Source: Sulfurovum sp. (lineage in GTDB: Bacteria > Campylobacterota > Campylobacteria > Campylobacterales > Sulfurovaceae). From it: 64,000 bases of DNA. Made by a program: the position numbers and the translations under genes. Positions 42,795 to 52,475 of the stretch are shown here, in pieces. The notes beneath the pieces were generated by a model. The model searched no databases, was not told the DNA's origin, and saw only the letters and a list, made by a program, of their open reading frames with translations. Location: the NCBI GenBank assembly GCA_027081115.1, contig JALWLD010000121.1, positions 86,786 through 150,785 of the forward strand. Reading direction: 5' to 3'. Within the stretch, counting starts at the first letter, position 1. Every line of letters begins with the position of its first letter.

Positions 42795-43850
42795 ATGGCG
42801 AACTTTGGACCTAAAGACATTAAAAAACTCAGAGAGATGACTGATGCAGGAATGATGGACTGTAAAAAAGCGCTCGCTGCTTCTGATGGAGATATGGACA
42901 AAGCTGTAGCTTGGTTGAGAGATCAGGGTATGGGTGCCGCTGCGAAAAAAGCTGGTAAAGTTGCTGCTGAAGGTGCCATCGCTGTTAAAGTTGAAGGTAA
43001 AAAAGCTGCTATTGTTGAAGTAAATTCTCAGACTGACTTTGTTGCGCAGAATGACAAGTTTAAAGAAGTACTTTCAACGGTAGTAAACCATGCTTTTGAA
43101 AAAGAACTTGCTGATGCTGATGCAATCAATGCATCAACAATCAGTGGTGAGCCTTTTGCTGATTACCTTTCACTTCAGGTTGCTACTATTGGTGAGAAAC
43201 TTGTAGTAAGAAGATCTGCACTTATTGTTGGAGATGAGAATACAGCTGTAAACGGTTATGTTCACTCTAACCTTCAAAATGGTGTAATTATCGAAGCAAA
43301 ATGTGATTCAGCCCAAACAGCTGAGGCGATGACTCCAGTACTTAAAGAGATTGCAATGCATGCGGCTGCAATGGCACCAAGCACGCTTTCTTACAAGGAT
43401 TTTGATGCTGCTTATGTAGAAGAAGAGACTAAAGGTAGAATTGTAGCTATTGAAAAAGAGAATGAAGAGCTGGGTAGACTTGGTAAGACACTTAAGAATA
43501 TTCCTCTTTACATCTCTATGTCACAGTTGACTGAAGAAGTTATGGCAAAAGCTGAAGAGACTTTAAAAGCTGAATTGGCTGCAGAAGGTAAACCAGAGAA
43601 AATTTGGGACAAGATCCTTCCAGGTAAATTGGCTAGATTTATCTCTGATAATACAACACTTGACCAAGAGCAGTGTCTTCTTGATCAAAAATTTGTAATG
43701 GATGATTCTAAAACAGTAGGTGAGTACTTTGCTGAAAAGTCAGGTGGAAAAGCTGAAATTACAAGCTTCACAAGACTTGAAGTAGGTGAAGGTATCGAAG
43801 TTGAGGAAGAAGATTTCGCTGCAGAAGTTGCCGCACAAATGGGGAAATAG
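42795..43850 (+). CDS. tsf: Elongation factor Ts
   Basis: The 351-residue factor exchanges GDP for GTP on EF-Tu. Signatures are LREMTDAGMMDCKKAL near the N-terminus and VEVNSQTDFVAQN near residue 75. Length suits the long, duplicated-core form found in Epsilonproteobacteria. It forms the rpsB-tsf operon. Confidence 0.97.
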   Translation: MANFGPKDIKKLREMTDAGMMDCKKALAASDGDMDKAVAWLRDQGMGAAAKKAGKVAAEGAIAVKVEGKKAAIVEVNSQTDFVAQNDKFKEVLSTVVNHAFEKELADADAINASTISGEPFADYLSLQVATIGEKLVVRRSALIVGDENTAVNGYVHSNLQNGVIIEAKCDSAQTAEAMTPVLKEIAMHAAAMAPSTLSYKDFDAAYVEEETKGRIVAIEKENEELGRLGKTLKNIPLYISMSQLTEEVMAKAEETLKAELAAEGKPEKIWDKILPGKLARFISDNTTLDQEQCLLDQKFVMDDSKTVGEYFAEKSGGKAEITSFTRLEVGEGIEVEEEDFAAEVAAQMGK

Positions 43851-43873
43851 ATCTCTATTTCACTCTATTTTTG

Positions 43874-43911
43874 AAGGAGTGTGCTCAGTCATGTACTGAC
43901 GTATACTCCTT
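43874..43911 (+). terminator. Long stem-loop after tsf
   Basis: AAGGAGT (43874-43880) pairs with ACTCCTT (43905-43911), and TCAGT (43885-43889) with ACTGA (43895-43899). GTGC and GTAT nearly continue the stem between them, giving about 16 pairs with one bulge and a 5-base loop. The T-tract is poor, so termination or mRNA end protection are both possible. Confidence 0.55.
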
Positions 43912-44030
43912 TAGTACAACCTCCAAATCTACAGTAAACTAGAAGATTATTTATTCTAAATTTTTTTAAAACATCCCCTACTTACTTTTTTATGATAAAA
44001 TACTTTTAATTATTTTAAAGGTACAGCTTT

Positions 44031-44681
44031 ATGTCACAACTTCTTTTAAAAGCTACAAATATTTCTCATAGTTTTGATACAGAACTTTTTTCAAATGTAA
44101 ATTTTACTTTAACCCCTGGCCAAAGTACAGCTATTGTAGGTCGTAGTGGTTCAGGAAAATCTACCTTACTACATATTTTCTCTACCTTTATCAAACCCAA
44201 TGTAGGTGAGGTTCTGATTTTTGATACAGATATTTACAGATTAAAAGATAAAGAAGTAGAAGCCCTTCGCCGTTACGATTTAGGTATAATTTTTCAATTT
44301 CATTACCTGTTTAAGGGTATGTCTGCCATGGAAAATATAGAAGTTGCCACCATGCTTTCTGACTCTCCTATAGAAGATACTCTCTTAGCAAAACTGGAAA
44401 TTAAAGAGCTTATGGATCAGAAGATAGGAGAGCTTTCCGGTGGGCAGCAACAACGTGTTTCTATAGCACGGGTACTGAGTAAAAAACCATGTATCATATT
44501 TGCAGATGAACCTACAGGAAACTTGGACAAAGAGACTGCAGAGCTTGTTATGGATGTACTTTTGGACTATATAAAAGAGAATGAAGCAGGGTTATTGCTT
44601 GTGACCCATGATGAATCTATGGCATTACGTTGCAACCAACAGTATCGACTGGAAGATAAAGTCTTAAAGGAGATCCTGTGA
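44031..44681 (+). CDS. lolD: LolD-like ABC transporter ATP-binding protein
   Basis: The 216-residue protein has Walker A (GRSGSGKST near residues 37-45), signature LSGGQQQR near 138-145 and Walker B (IIFADEP near 157-163), with the family FQFHYL Q-loop context. It resembles LolD, which powers lipoprotein release; MacB or FtsE-like roles are alternatives. No LolC/E permease gene follows; instead there is a 53-codon membrane protein. Confidence 0.82.
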   Translation: MSQLLLKATNISHSFDTELFSNVNFTLTPGQSTAIVGRSGSGKSTLLHIFSTFIKPNVGEVLIFDTDIYRLKDKEVEALRRYDLGIIFQFHYLFKGMSAMENIEVATMLSDSPIEDTLLAKLEIKELMDQKIGELSGGQQQRVSIARVLSKKPCIIFADEPTGNLDKETAELVMDVLLDYIKENEAGLLLVTHDESMALRCNQQYRLEDKVLKEIL

Positions 44682-44839
44682 ATATAGATCTATGGCAAAT
44701 ATCTTATAAAGTAGCTATGGTTATCTTGGCATTTTTGGCTGCTGTTGTTGTGACAAAAACCATGTCCAAATACTTTAAGTTGGATGAGAAGGTTAACAGT
44801 GAGGAGTCTGATATGAATAATGAGGATAATAAGCCTTAA
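44678..44839 (+). CDS. Small single-span membrane protein (53 aa)
   Basis: GTG at 44678 overlaps the ATPase stop (GTGA) and is preceded by AAAGGAGAT. The product has one membrane helix (about residues 12-25, VAMVILAFLAAVVV) and an acidic tail. Coupling to the ABC ATPase makes it a possible partner; function unknown. Confidence 0.55.
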   Translation: MNIDLWQISYKVAMVILAFLAAVVVTKTMSKYFKLDEKVNSEESDMNNEDNKP

Positions 44840-44928
44840 AAGTTCATTTGAGATATGTCCTATACAAAGAGAGGCAAGATAATATTAGCGCTACTTAAAG
44901 ATAAAAGTTTAGAGATGTCAATCTATTT

Positions 44929-46023
44929 TTATTTTGCCTGAGCAATGAGTACACCTTCTAACATCTTATCTATATCTCCATCTAAAATTGCATCGACATT
45001 GGTAAATGCCTGGTTACTTCTTGTATCTTTGACTTGTTGGTAAGGCTGCATAACATAAGAACGTATCTGGTGTCCCCAGCCGATGTCTGACTTCTCTACA
45101 CCATCTAGTGCAGCTTGTTTTTTTGCCATTTCATATTCATAAAGACGTGATTTTAGCATTTTCATGGCAGCAGCTTTATTTTTATGTTGTGAACGGTCAT
45201 TTTGACACTGTACAATGATGTTTGTCTCCAGGTGTGTTAGACGTATTGCAGACTCTGTCTTGTTAACGTGTTGACCTCCTGCACCTGAAGCACGGTAAGT
45301 ATCTATACGGATATCTTTGTCTTCAATGACAATGTCAATGTCATCATCAACTTCTGGAGAGACCATGACAGATGAAAAAGAGGTGTGGCGTTTTGCATTA
45401 CTGTCAAAAGGAGAGATACGTACCAGTCTGTGGATACCGTTCTCTACTTTCAAGTATCCGTAAGCATTTTCTCCTTTAATCATAAAAGAGACATCTTTAA
45501 TACCGGCTTCTTCTGCAGGTTGGTAGTCTAGTACTTCTACTTTAAAGTCATGTCTCTCTGCCCATCTAAGGTACATACGGTATAACATAGAAGCCCAGTC
45601 CTGAGACTCTGTACCACCTGCACCAGGGTGTATGGAGACAATGGCATTGTTACCGTCATGTTCTCCTGAGAGCATCATTTGTACTTCAAGAGCATTGGTA
45701 CTCTCTTGTAGTGATTCTGCATCTTCATAGAGCATCTCAAGTGTTTCTTCATCTTTCTCCGCTTTTGCCATCTCGAAGTATTCCATGGCATCATGTACAG
45801 CATCATTGGCCAGGTTATATTTTTCTAAAATACGTTCTGTTTTGGTTTTTTCCTGTGAGATTTTACCAGCATTATCAGAGTCAGACCAAAAGTCTGGGTC
45901 TTGTTGCATCTCTTCGATCTCTTTGAGTCTCTTTTCAAGTTGGTCAGGCTTGACAATATTACCAATGTTTTCCATTTTGGTAGAGAGATTTTTGAGCAGT
46001 TCACCATATTCGTATGCATCCAT
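44929..46023 (-). CDS. prfB: Peptide chain release factor 2
   Basis: The 364-residue factor releases peptides at UGA and UAA. The tripeptide anticodon SPF (VRISPFDS) and the catalytic GGQ ([14 protein letters not shown]) are present. There is no in-frame UGA near codon 25, so the autoregulatory +1 frameshift of E. coli prfB is absent. ATG 46023 has AAGGAA 9 bp upstream. Confidence 0.96.
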   Translation of the reverse strand: MDAYEYGELLKNLSTKMENIGNIVKPDQLEKRLKEIEEMQQDPDFWSDSDNAGKISQEKTKTERILEKYNLANDAVHDAMEYFEMAKAEKDEETLEMLYEDAESLQESTNALEVQMMLSGEHDGNNAIVSIHPGAGGTESQDWASMLYRMYLRWAERHDFKVEVLDYQPAEEAGIKDVSFMIKGENAYGYLKVENGIHRLVRISPFDSNAKRHTSFSSVMVSPEVDDDIDIVIEDKDIRIDTYRASGAGGQHVNKTESAIRLTHLETNIIVQCQNDRSQHKNKAAAMKMLKSRLYEYEMAKKQAALDGVEKSDIGWGHQIRSYVMQPYQQVKDTRSNQAFTNVDAILDGDIDKMLEGVLIAQAK

Positions 46024-46152
46024 GTGAAAAAGTTCCTTTTTCAAATTTGGAATTAAGAATGAGGAATCAGAAGACCTTCCCGTTACTCATTCTTTATATC
46101 CGTACTTTTTTGATATTATTTTATCTAAATATTGCAAAATAGAGGGTTAGAA

Positions 46153-46977
46153 ATGATTATTGTCAGAACTATAGAAGCATTACAAAGTGCTAAAGAAGCC
46201 TTAGGTGGAAGTATCGGATTTGTACCGACTATGGGTGCATTGCATCAGGGACATCTCTCTCTTATTCAACAGGCACGTAAAGAGAATGAACATCTTATTG
46301 TTTCTATTTTTGTAAATCCAACACAGTTTTTGGAAGGAGAAGATCTTGATGCCTATCCTCGTAAAGAGGATGCGGATATTAAGATATGCGAGCTCTGTAG
46401 TGTTGATATATTGTTCATGCCCAGCATCGATGTCATGTATGAAAAAGATGAACTCTGTATTGGTGCTCCAGCTTTGAGTGGCTATGTTTTGGAGGGAGAA
46501 AAACGTCCTGGACATTTTGATGGTATGTTACAGGTGGTTATGAAACTTCTTAATCTCTCTGCAGCCAATAAGGCCTACTTTGGAAAAAAAGATGCACAGC
46601 AGCTAGCCCTCATCATGCAGATGGTTAAAAACTACTTTATGAATGTAGAGATTATCCCCTGTGATATAGTTAGAGATGAACAAGGTTTGGCATTGAGCTC
46701 TCGAAATGTCTATCTCAGTATTGAAGAGAAACAACGGGCTCTCTCATTGTCTGCTGCACTGAAAAAAGCTACATCTTTGATACGTGCAGGAGAGCTTGAG
46801 AGCAGTGTTATTAAAGAAGAGATGAAAAAAATATTGTCTGTGACGGATGAGTTGGAGTATGTTGCCATTGTTGACAGAAATTTTCAGGCACTGCATTCTG
46901 TTGAGATAGGCAATACTATTATCTTGATCGCTGCACGGGTAGGTAAACCAAGACTTATTGATAATTTGTGGATTTAA
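46153..46977 (+). CDS. panC: Pantothenate synthetase
   Basis: The 274-residue enzyme joins pantoate and beta-alanine using ATP. Signatures are [38 protein letters not shown] and KDAQQL. The ATG at 46153 has GAGGG upstream. It converges on the ftsI-like gene with a small overlap of the stop codons. Confidence 0.96.
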   Translation: MIIVRTIEALQSAKEALGGSIGFVPTMGALHQGHLSLIQQARKENEHLIVSIFVNPTQFLEGEDLDAYPRKEDADIKICELCSVDILFMPSIDVMYEKDELCIGAPALSGYVLEGEKRPGHFDGMLQVVMKLLNLSAANKAYFGKKDAQQLALIMQMVKNYFMNVEIIPCDIVRDEQGLALSSRNVYLSIEEKQRALSLSAALKKATSLIRAGELESSVIKEEMKKILSVTDELEYVAIVDRNFQALHSVEIGNTIILIAARVGKPRLIDNLWI

Positions 46978-49004
46978 AATAGGTCTTCAATATTGTCAAA
47001 CTTCTGTATCGGTTGTGGTACCGGAGCTGTTGTAGGGATCTGTGGCTCTACAAATTTCTTTTTTATTTTTGGCTTTTTGGTCTCTTTTTTCTTCTTTTTG
47101 GTCTCTTTTTTCTTTGGGGTATCTTTACTGACTTCTTGTACGGTTTGTGGTGCTTCTGGTTCACACTCATACATATTTTCCTCTTCGAGTTTTTTGAGAA
47201 CTTCTGGATCAGGTATGAGTTTGCCTTGTTCAACAAGAATTTTTACAATATTTCTAAATGTGGGTACAGCAGATTGTGAAGCAAAATATTTATACTTTTT
47301 CTTTGCACGGATAACTAAAACACCAATGGTGTATTTATGTCCAAGTTTATCGTTGGCAAAACCGTAGAATGAACTGTGGTATTCACGTACATATCTACCA
47401 TTTTTTGCCATGTGTGCAGTACCTGTTTTTCCACCTATCTCAAGACCAGGGTATTGTGCGGCAACACCGGTTCCCCGTTTGACAACCTCGAGTAAGATTT
47501 CATGTATATTCTTTGCAGTCTTTTTGGTAATAGCCCGTGAATCACCTATTTTTGGTTTGAGTGTGTAGTGGTTCCCCTTTACATTTTCCAGGTAGCTGAC
47601 GAGACGTGGTGTGACAATCATCCCCCCATTGTTAAAAGCAGCATAGGCTTTGAAAAGCTGAGCAAAGGTCACAGTCATACCATAGCCGTATGAGGTATTT
47701 GCACGATGTAGTTTATTGTCAAGAATATGTACAGATTTTAAACTCCCAGGTAAGTCTCTTGAGAGGTCTATTCCTGATTTTTTTGCAATACCAAACTTCA
47801 GTAAACCTTCTCTAAACTCCTCTCCGGTGAGCATCCATGAGATAAGTGAGGTCCCGACATTGGATGAGTGTACAATAATGTCTGTCACTTGCATGGATTC
47901 AAATTTATCATCATCGGAGATCCAGTGTCTTTTACCGATCTGAAGTCTTCCGTTGAAGGTATTGAACCATTTGTCAGGTGTAACCAGACCTTTATCCATA
48001 GCAACGGAAATAGAGAGAGGTTTTAGTACGGAACCTGCCTCATACGGGTATTCAGAAAACTTTGGGTTGAGTGCGGGGATATCTTTTTGTGTAATGTGTG
48101 AAGGGTCATAACGCTCGGAAGAGGCTAGAGAGAGTACTTTCCCGGTACGACTCTCCATAACACCTACAATAATCTCATCTGCATCAAGTTTTGTTTTCAT
48201 GGCATCAAGCATGAGTTCTACACGTCTTTGCAGTGCCAAAGGAATATTCAAATGCAGATCCATACCGTCAATACGCTGCTCTTTGATGCTGTTCTTGTCA
48301 TGAATAATTCTGGAACTTACATCTCTTTTACCTTGAAAGTAGCCATCTTTTTTGGCAGTGATATACTTTTCATAGTTTCTTTCAAGACCTTTCTTCCCAC
48401 GAGGTCTGATATAATTGTTTTCCTCTTTCTTCCCTACATATCCAAGAATAGGACTGAGTACATCTTTAAGAGGGAAGCGTCTGCTTTCACCATTTTCTAT
48501 GATGTCCAAGCCATACATAACTTCTATACCTGAACGTGTTTTGGTAGATTGGAAGACATCGAGTTTTCTTAATTTATATGCTAAGGTTTTAAGTTGCATA
48601 GCATGTCGAGCATTGATATTTCGAGAGAGTACAATGTTCTTTTTTATCTTCTTGCCTTTACGGTTCTTAAACTTTTTGCGTACATCTTTTTCTGGAATGC
48701 CACTGTAGATACTGAAAAGTTTAATGAAAAGTTCTTTTTTACCTTTGGCGATACTCTCTCCCCGAATAACAGCCTGATAGGTCTTTAGAGAAGAACTCAG
48801 TGTATAATTGTCTTCAGAGATGATCTTTCCTCGAAAGGCACGGTCATGAAGCTTGGTATTGTGTCGTGGAATGTTTCTGTCTGTAGAGATGGTCTTAAGA
48901 ATGGAGAGCAAAAAAATGGAAATAGCAATAAATAAAATGACAAACAGACCAGAGATCTTGTATTTACGCTGGTTGATGACTTTATTGACTTTACCTTTTT
49001 CCAT
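46974..49004 (-). CDS. ftsI: Penicillin-binding protein (FtsI/PBP2-type transpeptidase)
   Basis: The roughly 676-residue protein has one N-terminal membrane helix (about residues 17-38), a PBP dimerisation domain and a class B transpeptidase domain with SVLK (catalytic Ser), SSN and KTGTAH. A C-terminal tail is rich in Lys, Glu and Pro. It cross-links septal peptidoglycan. The start is uncertain: ATG 49004 follows AGGAGG at a long distance (about 14 bp), while a TTG 14 codons upstream has no ribosome site. It diverges from ftsW. Confidence 0.88.
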   Translation of the reverse strand: MEKGKVNKVINQRKYKISGLFVILFIAISIFLLSILKTISTDRNIPRHNTKLHDRAFRGKIISEDNYTLSSSLKTYQAVIRGESIAKGKKELFIKLFSIYSGIPEKDVRKKFKNRKGKKIKKNIVLSRNINARHAMQLKTLAYKLRKLDVFQSTKTRSGIEVMYGLDIIENGESRRFPLKDVLSPILGYVGKKEENNYIRPRGKKGLERNYEKYITAKKDGYFQGKRDVSSRIIHDKNSIKEQRIDGMDLHLNIPLALQRRVELMLDAMKTKLDADEIIVGVMESRTGKVLSLASSERYDPSHITQKDIPALNPKFSEYPYEAGSVLKPLSISVAMDKGLVTPDKWFNTFNGRLQIGKRHWISDDDKFESMQVTDIIVHSSNVGTSLISWMLTGEEFREGLLKFGIAKKSGIDLSRDLPGSLKSVHILDNKLHRANTSYGYGMTVTFAQLFKAYAAFNNGGMIVTPRLVSYLENVKGNHYTLKPKIGDSRAITKKTAKNIHEILLEVVKRGTGVAAQYPGLEIGGKTGTAHMAKNGRYVREYHSSFYGFANDKLGHKYTIGVLVIRAKKKYKYFASQSAVPTFRNIVKILVEQGKLIPDPEVLKKLEEENMYECEPEAPQTVQEVSKDTPKKKETKKKKKETKKPKIKKKFVEPQIPTTAPVPQPIQKFDNIEDLF

Positions 49005-49112
49005 TTTTACTGTGTATCCCTCCTGATTGTCTGTAATTTTATCCAATTTATCTATTAAATCTGATAAAATACTAATTAATATGGATTCTAGTAAAACAAA
49101 AGAGAAAATGAA

Positions 49113-50297
49113 ATGATAGATAAACCACTTTTAGCAGCAGTCATGGCACTTTTGACCCTCTCTTTGGTTATGGACTATTCACTTTCAGTATATACAGTTG
49201 CTCATTTTGGTTATGAAGACTTTCACTTTTTTATACGACAGAGTAGTGCAGTAATTATAGGCTTTATTGCTATGATCATTTTAAGTAAAATGGATCCTGA
49301 TGTATGGTTCTCCAGAGTAGGGTTAGCACTTTTTTTTACTTTTTTCCTGCTCATGATTGTTATGCAGTTTTTGCCTTCTTCTCTTGTCAATGCTGTGGGT
49401 GGAGCAAAACGATGGATACATCTTGGACCCATGTCCATAGCTCCCGTAGAGTTTTTTAAAGTAGGCTTTGTTTTTTTCCTTGCCTGGAGTTTTTCACGTA
49501 AATTTATGCAGACACGAAATATGAATTTCATAGAGGAAATACGTGCGTATTCCCCTTATTTGTTTGTTTTTTTTATTGCTGTTGTTATCATTGCGGTTTT
49601 TCAAAAAGATTTAGGCCAAGTGGTTGTTCTTGGGGCTACACTTATGGTTATGTTTTTGTTTATTGGCTCATCTATGAAGTTCTTTTTTACGCTTCTATCC
49701 GGGGCATTTATAGCTGTATTTGCACTGATTTTTATAGCACCACACCGTATGGCACGAATAAAAAGTTGGTGGAGTACTATACAAAATGATATTCTGGGGC
49801 TTTTCCCTTTTGAAGAGTTGCAGAATCTGCGTGTAGAGACCACAGTCAAAGAGCCGTATCAGATATCGAACTCACTCAACGCTATTCATAATGGCGGTTT
49901 TTTTGGTGAAGGCTTAGGGAACGGACAGTTTAAACTGGGCTATCTCAGTGAAGTACATACTGACTTCATCTTGGCAGGTATCACCGAAGAGTTGGGTTTT
50001 GTTGGTTTGGCACTGGTCACTTTTACCATATTATTTATTATTTTTCGTATCTTTAAAATTGCTTCGAAGGTAAGAAATCCGATGTATTATCTTTTCTCTA
50101 TAGGTGTAGGGCTACTTATTGCTTTTGCGTTTATACTGAACTCTTACGGTATATCAGGAATCACTCCGATTAAAGGGATTGCGGTACCATTTTTGAGTTA
50201 TGGAGGTTCACATATTTTGGCAGCCTGCATTGCCATTGGTATGGTGTTGATGGTCTCTAAAAAAGTACCAAGAGACATGCATGGAAATATTTTTTAG
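49113..50297 (+). CDS. ftsW: SEDS-family peptidoglycan polymerase (FtsW-like)
   Basis: The 394-residue protein has about ten membrane helices and SEDS signatures (FFKVGFVFFLAW, GGFFGEGLGNGQFKLGYLSEVHTDFILAGITEE, AVPFLSYGGSH). Together with a class B PBP it polymerises glycan strands at the septum. RodA is the alternative; the adjacent murG and divergent ftsI favour FtsW. Confidence 0.88.
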   Translation: MIDKPLLAAVMALLTLSLVMDYSLSVYTVAHFGYEDFHFFIRQSSAVIIGFIAMIILSKMDPDVWFSRVGLALFFTFFLLMIVMQFLPSSLVNAVGGAKRWIHLGPMSIAPVEFFKVGFVFFLAWSFSRKFMQTRNMNFIEEIRAYSPYLFVFFIAVVIIAVFQKDLGQVVVLGATLMVMFLFIGSSMKFFFTLLSGAFIAVFALIFIAPHRMARIKSWWSTIQNDILGLFPFEELQNLRVETTVKEPYQISNSLNAIHNGGFFGEGLGNGQFKLGYLSEVHTDFILAGITEELGFVGLALVTFTILFIIFRIFKIASKVRNPMYYLFSIGVGLLIAFAFILNSYGISGITPIKGIAVPFLSYGGSHILAACIAIGMVLMVSKKVPRDMHGNIF

Positions 50298-50345
50298 GGA
50301 GAGTTATTGAGTAACAAATGATATAAAATCTAATAAAGGAAGAAC

Positions 50346-51359
50346 ATGAGTATAGTAATGACAGGTGGTGGAACTGGTGGACATTTGGCTATCATCAAAG
50401 CAGTTAAAGAACAGCTCAAAGGTGAAGAACTCATTTATATTGGTTCAACCAAGGGGCAGGACAAACAGTGGTTTGCAGATGATGATGACTTTAAAGAGAA
50501 ATATTTTTTTGATACCCGTGGTGTGGTTAACCAAAAAGGTTTAGGAAAATTAAAATCACTTTGGATGATGTTTCAAGCCATGCGCGAAGCACGTAAATTA
50601 CTTAAAAAACATGATGCTAAAGTAGTCTTTTCTGTAGGTGGTTTCTCCTCTGCTGCAACGGCATTTGCAGCTAAGAGTACAGGTATACCTTTGGTGATAC
50701 ATGAACAAAATGCAGCATTGGGTTCGCTTAATAAACTGATGAAACCCTATGCCAAAGCTTTTATCTCTTCTTATCTGGATGAAAGTCCCATACATGCTTA
50801 CCCCGTTAAAGAGATCTTTTTTGAGAATGCTCATGTTAGGTCTGAAGTGAAAACGATTATGTTCCTGGGTGGTTCGCAAGGGGCAAAAGCCATTAACAAC
50901 TTGGCACTTTCTTTGGCTCCTGAGTTGAAAACAAGAGGCATTAAAATTATTCATCAGGCAGGAGTTAATAACATTGAAGAAGTTGAGAAAACCTATAAAG
51001 AGTTGGATATTGAAGCAGAAGTGTTTGGCTTTACTACAAAACTGGCAGACTATATGAATGAAGCAGATTTTGCCATAGCACGTGCAGGGGCGTCGACTCT
51101 TTGGGAGCTTTCTGCAACTGCATTACCAACTCTTTACATTCCTTACCCCTACGCTGCTTCAGATCATCAGTATTATAATGCACAGTTTCTAGTAGAAAAA
51201 GAACTTGCCTGGCTTATGCGAGAAGATGCGATTGAGGTGGACAAAGTATGGGCTATGTTAGATGAAAATATGGAAGTAAAAAGTAAGGGTCTTATGGAGA
51301 TTGTTGAAAAAGACGGTAGTGCAAAAATTGCAAAGCTCTTGAAAGATATGGTAAAATAG
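50346..51359 (+). CDS. murG: UDP-N-acetylglucosamine-N-acetylmuramyl-(pentapeptide) transferase
   Basis: The 337-residue glycosyltransferase makes lipid II on the inner face of the membrane. GGGTGGH near the N-terminus, FSVGGFSSAATAFA, HEQNAALG, FLGGSQGAKAIN and RAGASTLWEL are all MurG signatures. It follows ftsW by 48 bp. Confidence 0.96.
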   Translation: MSIVMTGGGTGGHLAIIKAVKEQLKGEELIYIGSTKGQDKQWFADDDDFKEKYFFDTRGVVNQKGLGKLKSLWMMFQAMREARKLLKKHDAKVVFSVGGFSSAATAFAAKSTGIPLVIHEQNAALGSLNKLMKPYAKAFISSYLDESPIHAYPVKEIFFENAHVRSEVKTIMFLGGSQGAKAINNLALSLAPELKTRGIKIIHQAGVNNIEEVEKTYKELDIEAEVFGFTTKLADYMNEADFAIARAGASTLWELSATALPTLYIPYPYAASDHQYYNAQFLVEKELAWLMREDAIEVDKVWAMLDENMEVKSKGLMEIVEKDGSAKIAKLLKDMVK

Positions 51360-51381
51360 GAAAAACTTCAAAAGGATTGTT

Positions 51382-51771
51382 ATGAAAAAAGTATGGAGTA
51401 TGTTATTGGTAGTAGGTACAATAAGTATGAGTGTTCATGCTTATGATCAAACAGATCGTATCAAAGATATGCAAGAGATGGAAACGGCCATGGCACAAAT
51501 ACAAAAAGGTATTTTATATAACAATCAGAAATTGGTTATTGATGGAGTTGCACAGCTTAAAAAGGCTTCTATCAATATCGAAATAGCACCCAAAGAGGCA
51601 ATGGATTTCTCTTCACGGTTTGCGAAGAGACAGTCTGAAAATATTATGAAGTATGCTGATAAGATACAAAAGAATATTGAAGAAAACCATAAACACGGAG
51701 CCTCTACAAATTATGCAAATGTCATGAGAGAATGTATCTCTTGTCACAACAAAATTAGAAAGTGGAATTAA
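51382..51771 (+). CDS. Cytochrome c'-like (class II) haem protein
   Basis: The 129-residue protein has a signal peptide (KKVWSMLLVVGTISMSVHA), a mostly helical body and a single haem motif CISCH close to the C-terminus (about residues 119-123). A C-terminal haem motif on a four-helix bundle is typical of class II cytochromes c and cytochrome c', which bind NO. A role in NO tolerance or electron transfer is inferred. Confidence 0.75.
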   Translation: MKKVWSMLLVVGTISMSVHAYDQTDRIKDMQEMETAMAQIQKGILYNNQKLVIDGVAQLKKASINIEIAPKEAMDFSSRFAKRQSENIMKYADKIQKNIEENHKHGASTNYANVMRECISCHNKIRKWN

Positions 51772-51839
51772 CCATACCACACAAACACAACACAATTTTA
51801 AAATATACTGCACTCATATAAAGTATTGAGGAGCTAAAA

Positions 51840-52298
51840 ATGAAAAAGAAAATTGCAGGTTTAATGGTTGCAGGTGTGGCAGTATTTACCTTGAGTGGTT
51901 GTGGTGGTGGAGGAACAGACGGTGTCTATGTAGAGCCTACACCAACTACAATGACACTTATGTTTATTGATGATTTTGGGGATCCGATATATAAAGATGT
52001 CCCTTATACATGCTATGCATCAGATAATACTCTGATCATTGATGATTTTACATTGTCTGGTGAATTTACAACGGCTCCCGGAGAGAGATGTGTCTTTGAT
52101 TTTACAGGCTTTAATGGTACTATGGATATAGACCCAACATTTAATGACTATATCTATATAGTGGATAATGCAGGATACCCAAAACAAGATATCTATTATA
52201 CGTGTGACAATTATATTGATGCCCCACTTACAGGTAGAACATATGCTGATGGAGGTTTTGACTATTATATGGATGCACAGTGTGAGTTTTCATTTTAA
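51840..52298 (+). CDS. Predicted outer-surface lipoprotein, unknown function
   Basis: The 152-residue protein has a lipoprotein signal (FTLSGC, lipidated Cys near residue 21) followed by GGGG, then an acidic, aromatic beta-rich domain with four further Cys that could form disulfides. No family is recognised. Confidence 0.75.
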   Translation: MKKKIAGLMVAGVAVFTLSGCGGGGTDGVYVEPTPTTMTLMFIDDFGDPIYKDVPYTCYASDNTLIIDDFTLSGEFTTAPGERCVFDFTGFNGTMDIDPTFNDYIYIVDNAGYPKQDIYYTCDNYIDAPLTGRTYADGGFDYYMDAQCEFSF

Positions 52299-52315
52299 TC
52301 TTGGATTATAAGGTG

Positions 52316-52335
52316 TTCCCGCAGATATGTGGGAA
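52316..52335. terminator. Stem-loop after lipoprotein gene
   Basis: TTCCCGCA (52316-52323) pairs with TGTGGGAA (52328-52335), eight pairs with one G-U and a 4-base loop. No T-tract follows, so this is a weak call. Confidence 0.4.
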
Positions 52336-52475
52336 TATCTAGCTAAATCAAGTAACAAATAGAGATTAGAATCTCTACAAAAACACTCTTTTAACCCCAA
52401 ATAATCACAATTTCGCTAAAATATCTCTAATTATTTCATGGGCAGACAATGCTTATATTTTAGGATAGATTTATT

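Noticed and set aside
45900-46023. Programmed +1 frameshift in prfB
   Set aside because: The frame is continuous through the expected position and has no in-frame UGA.
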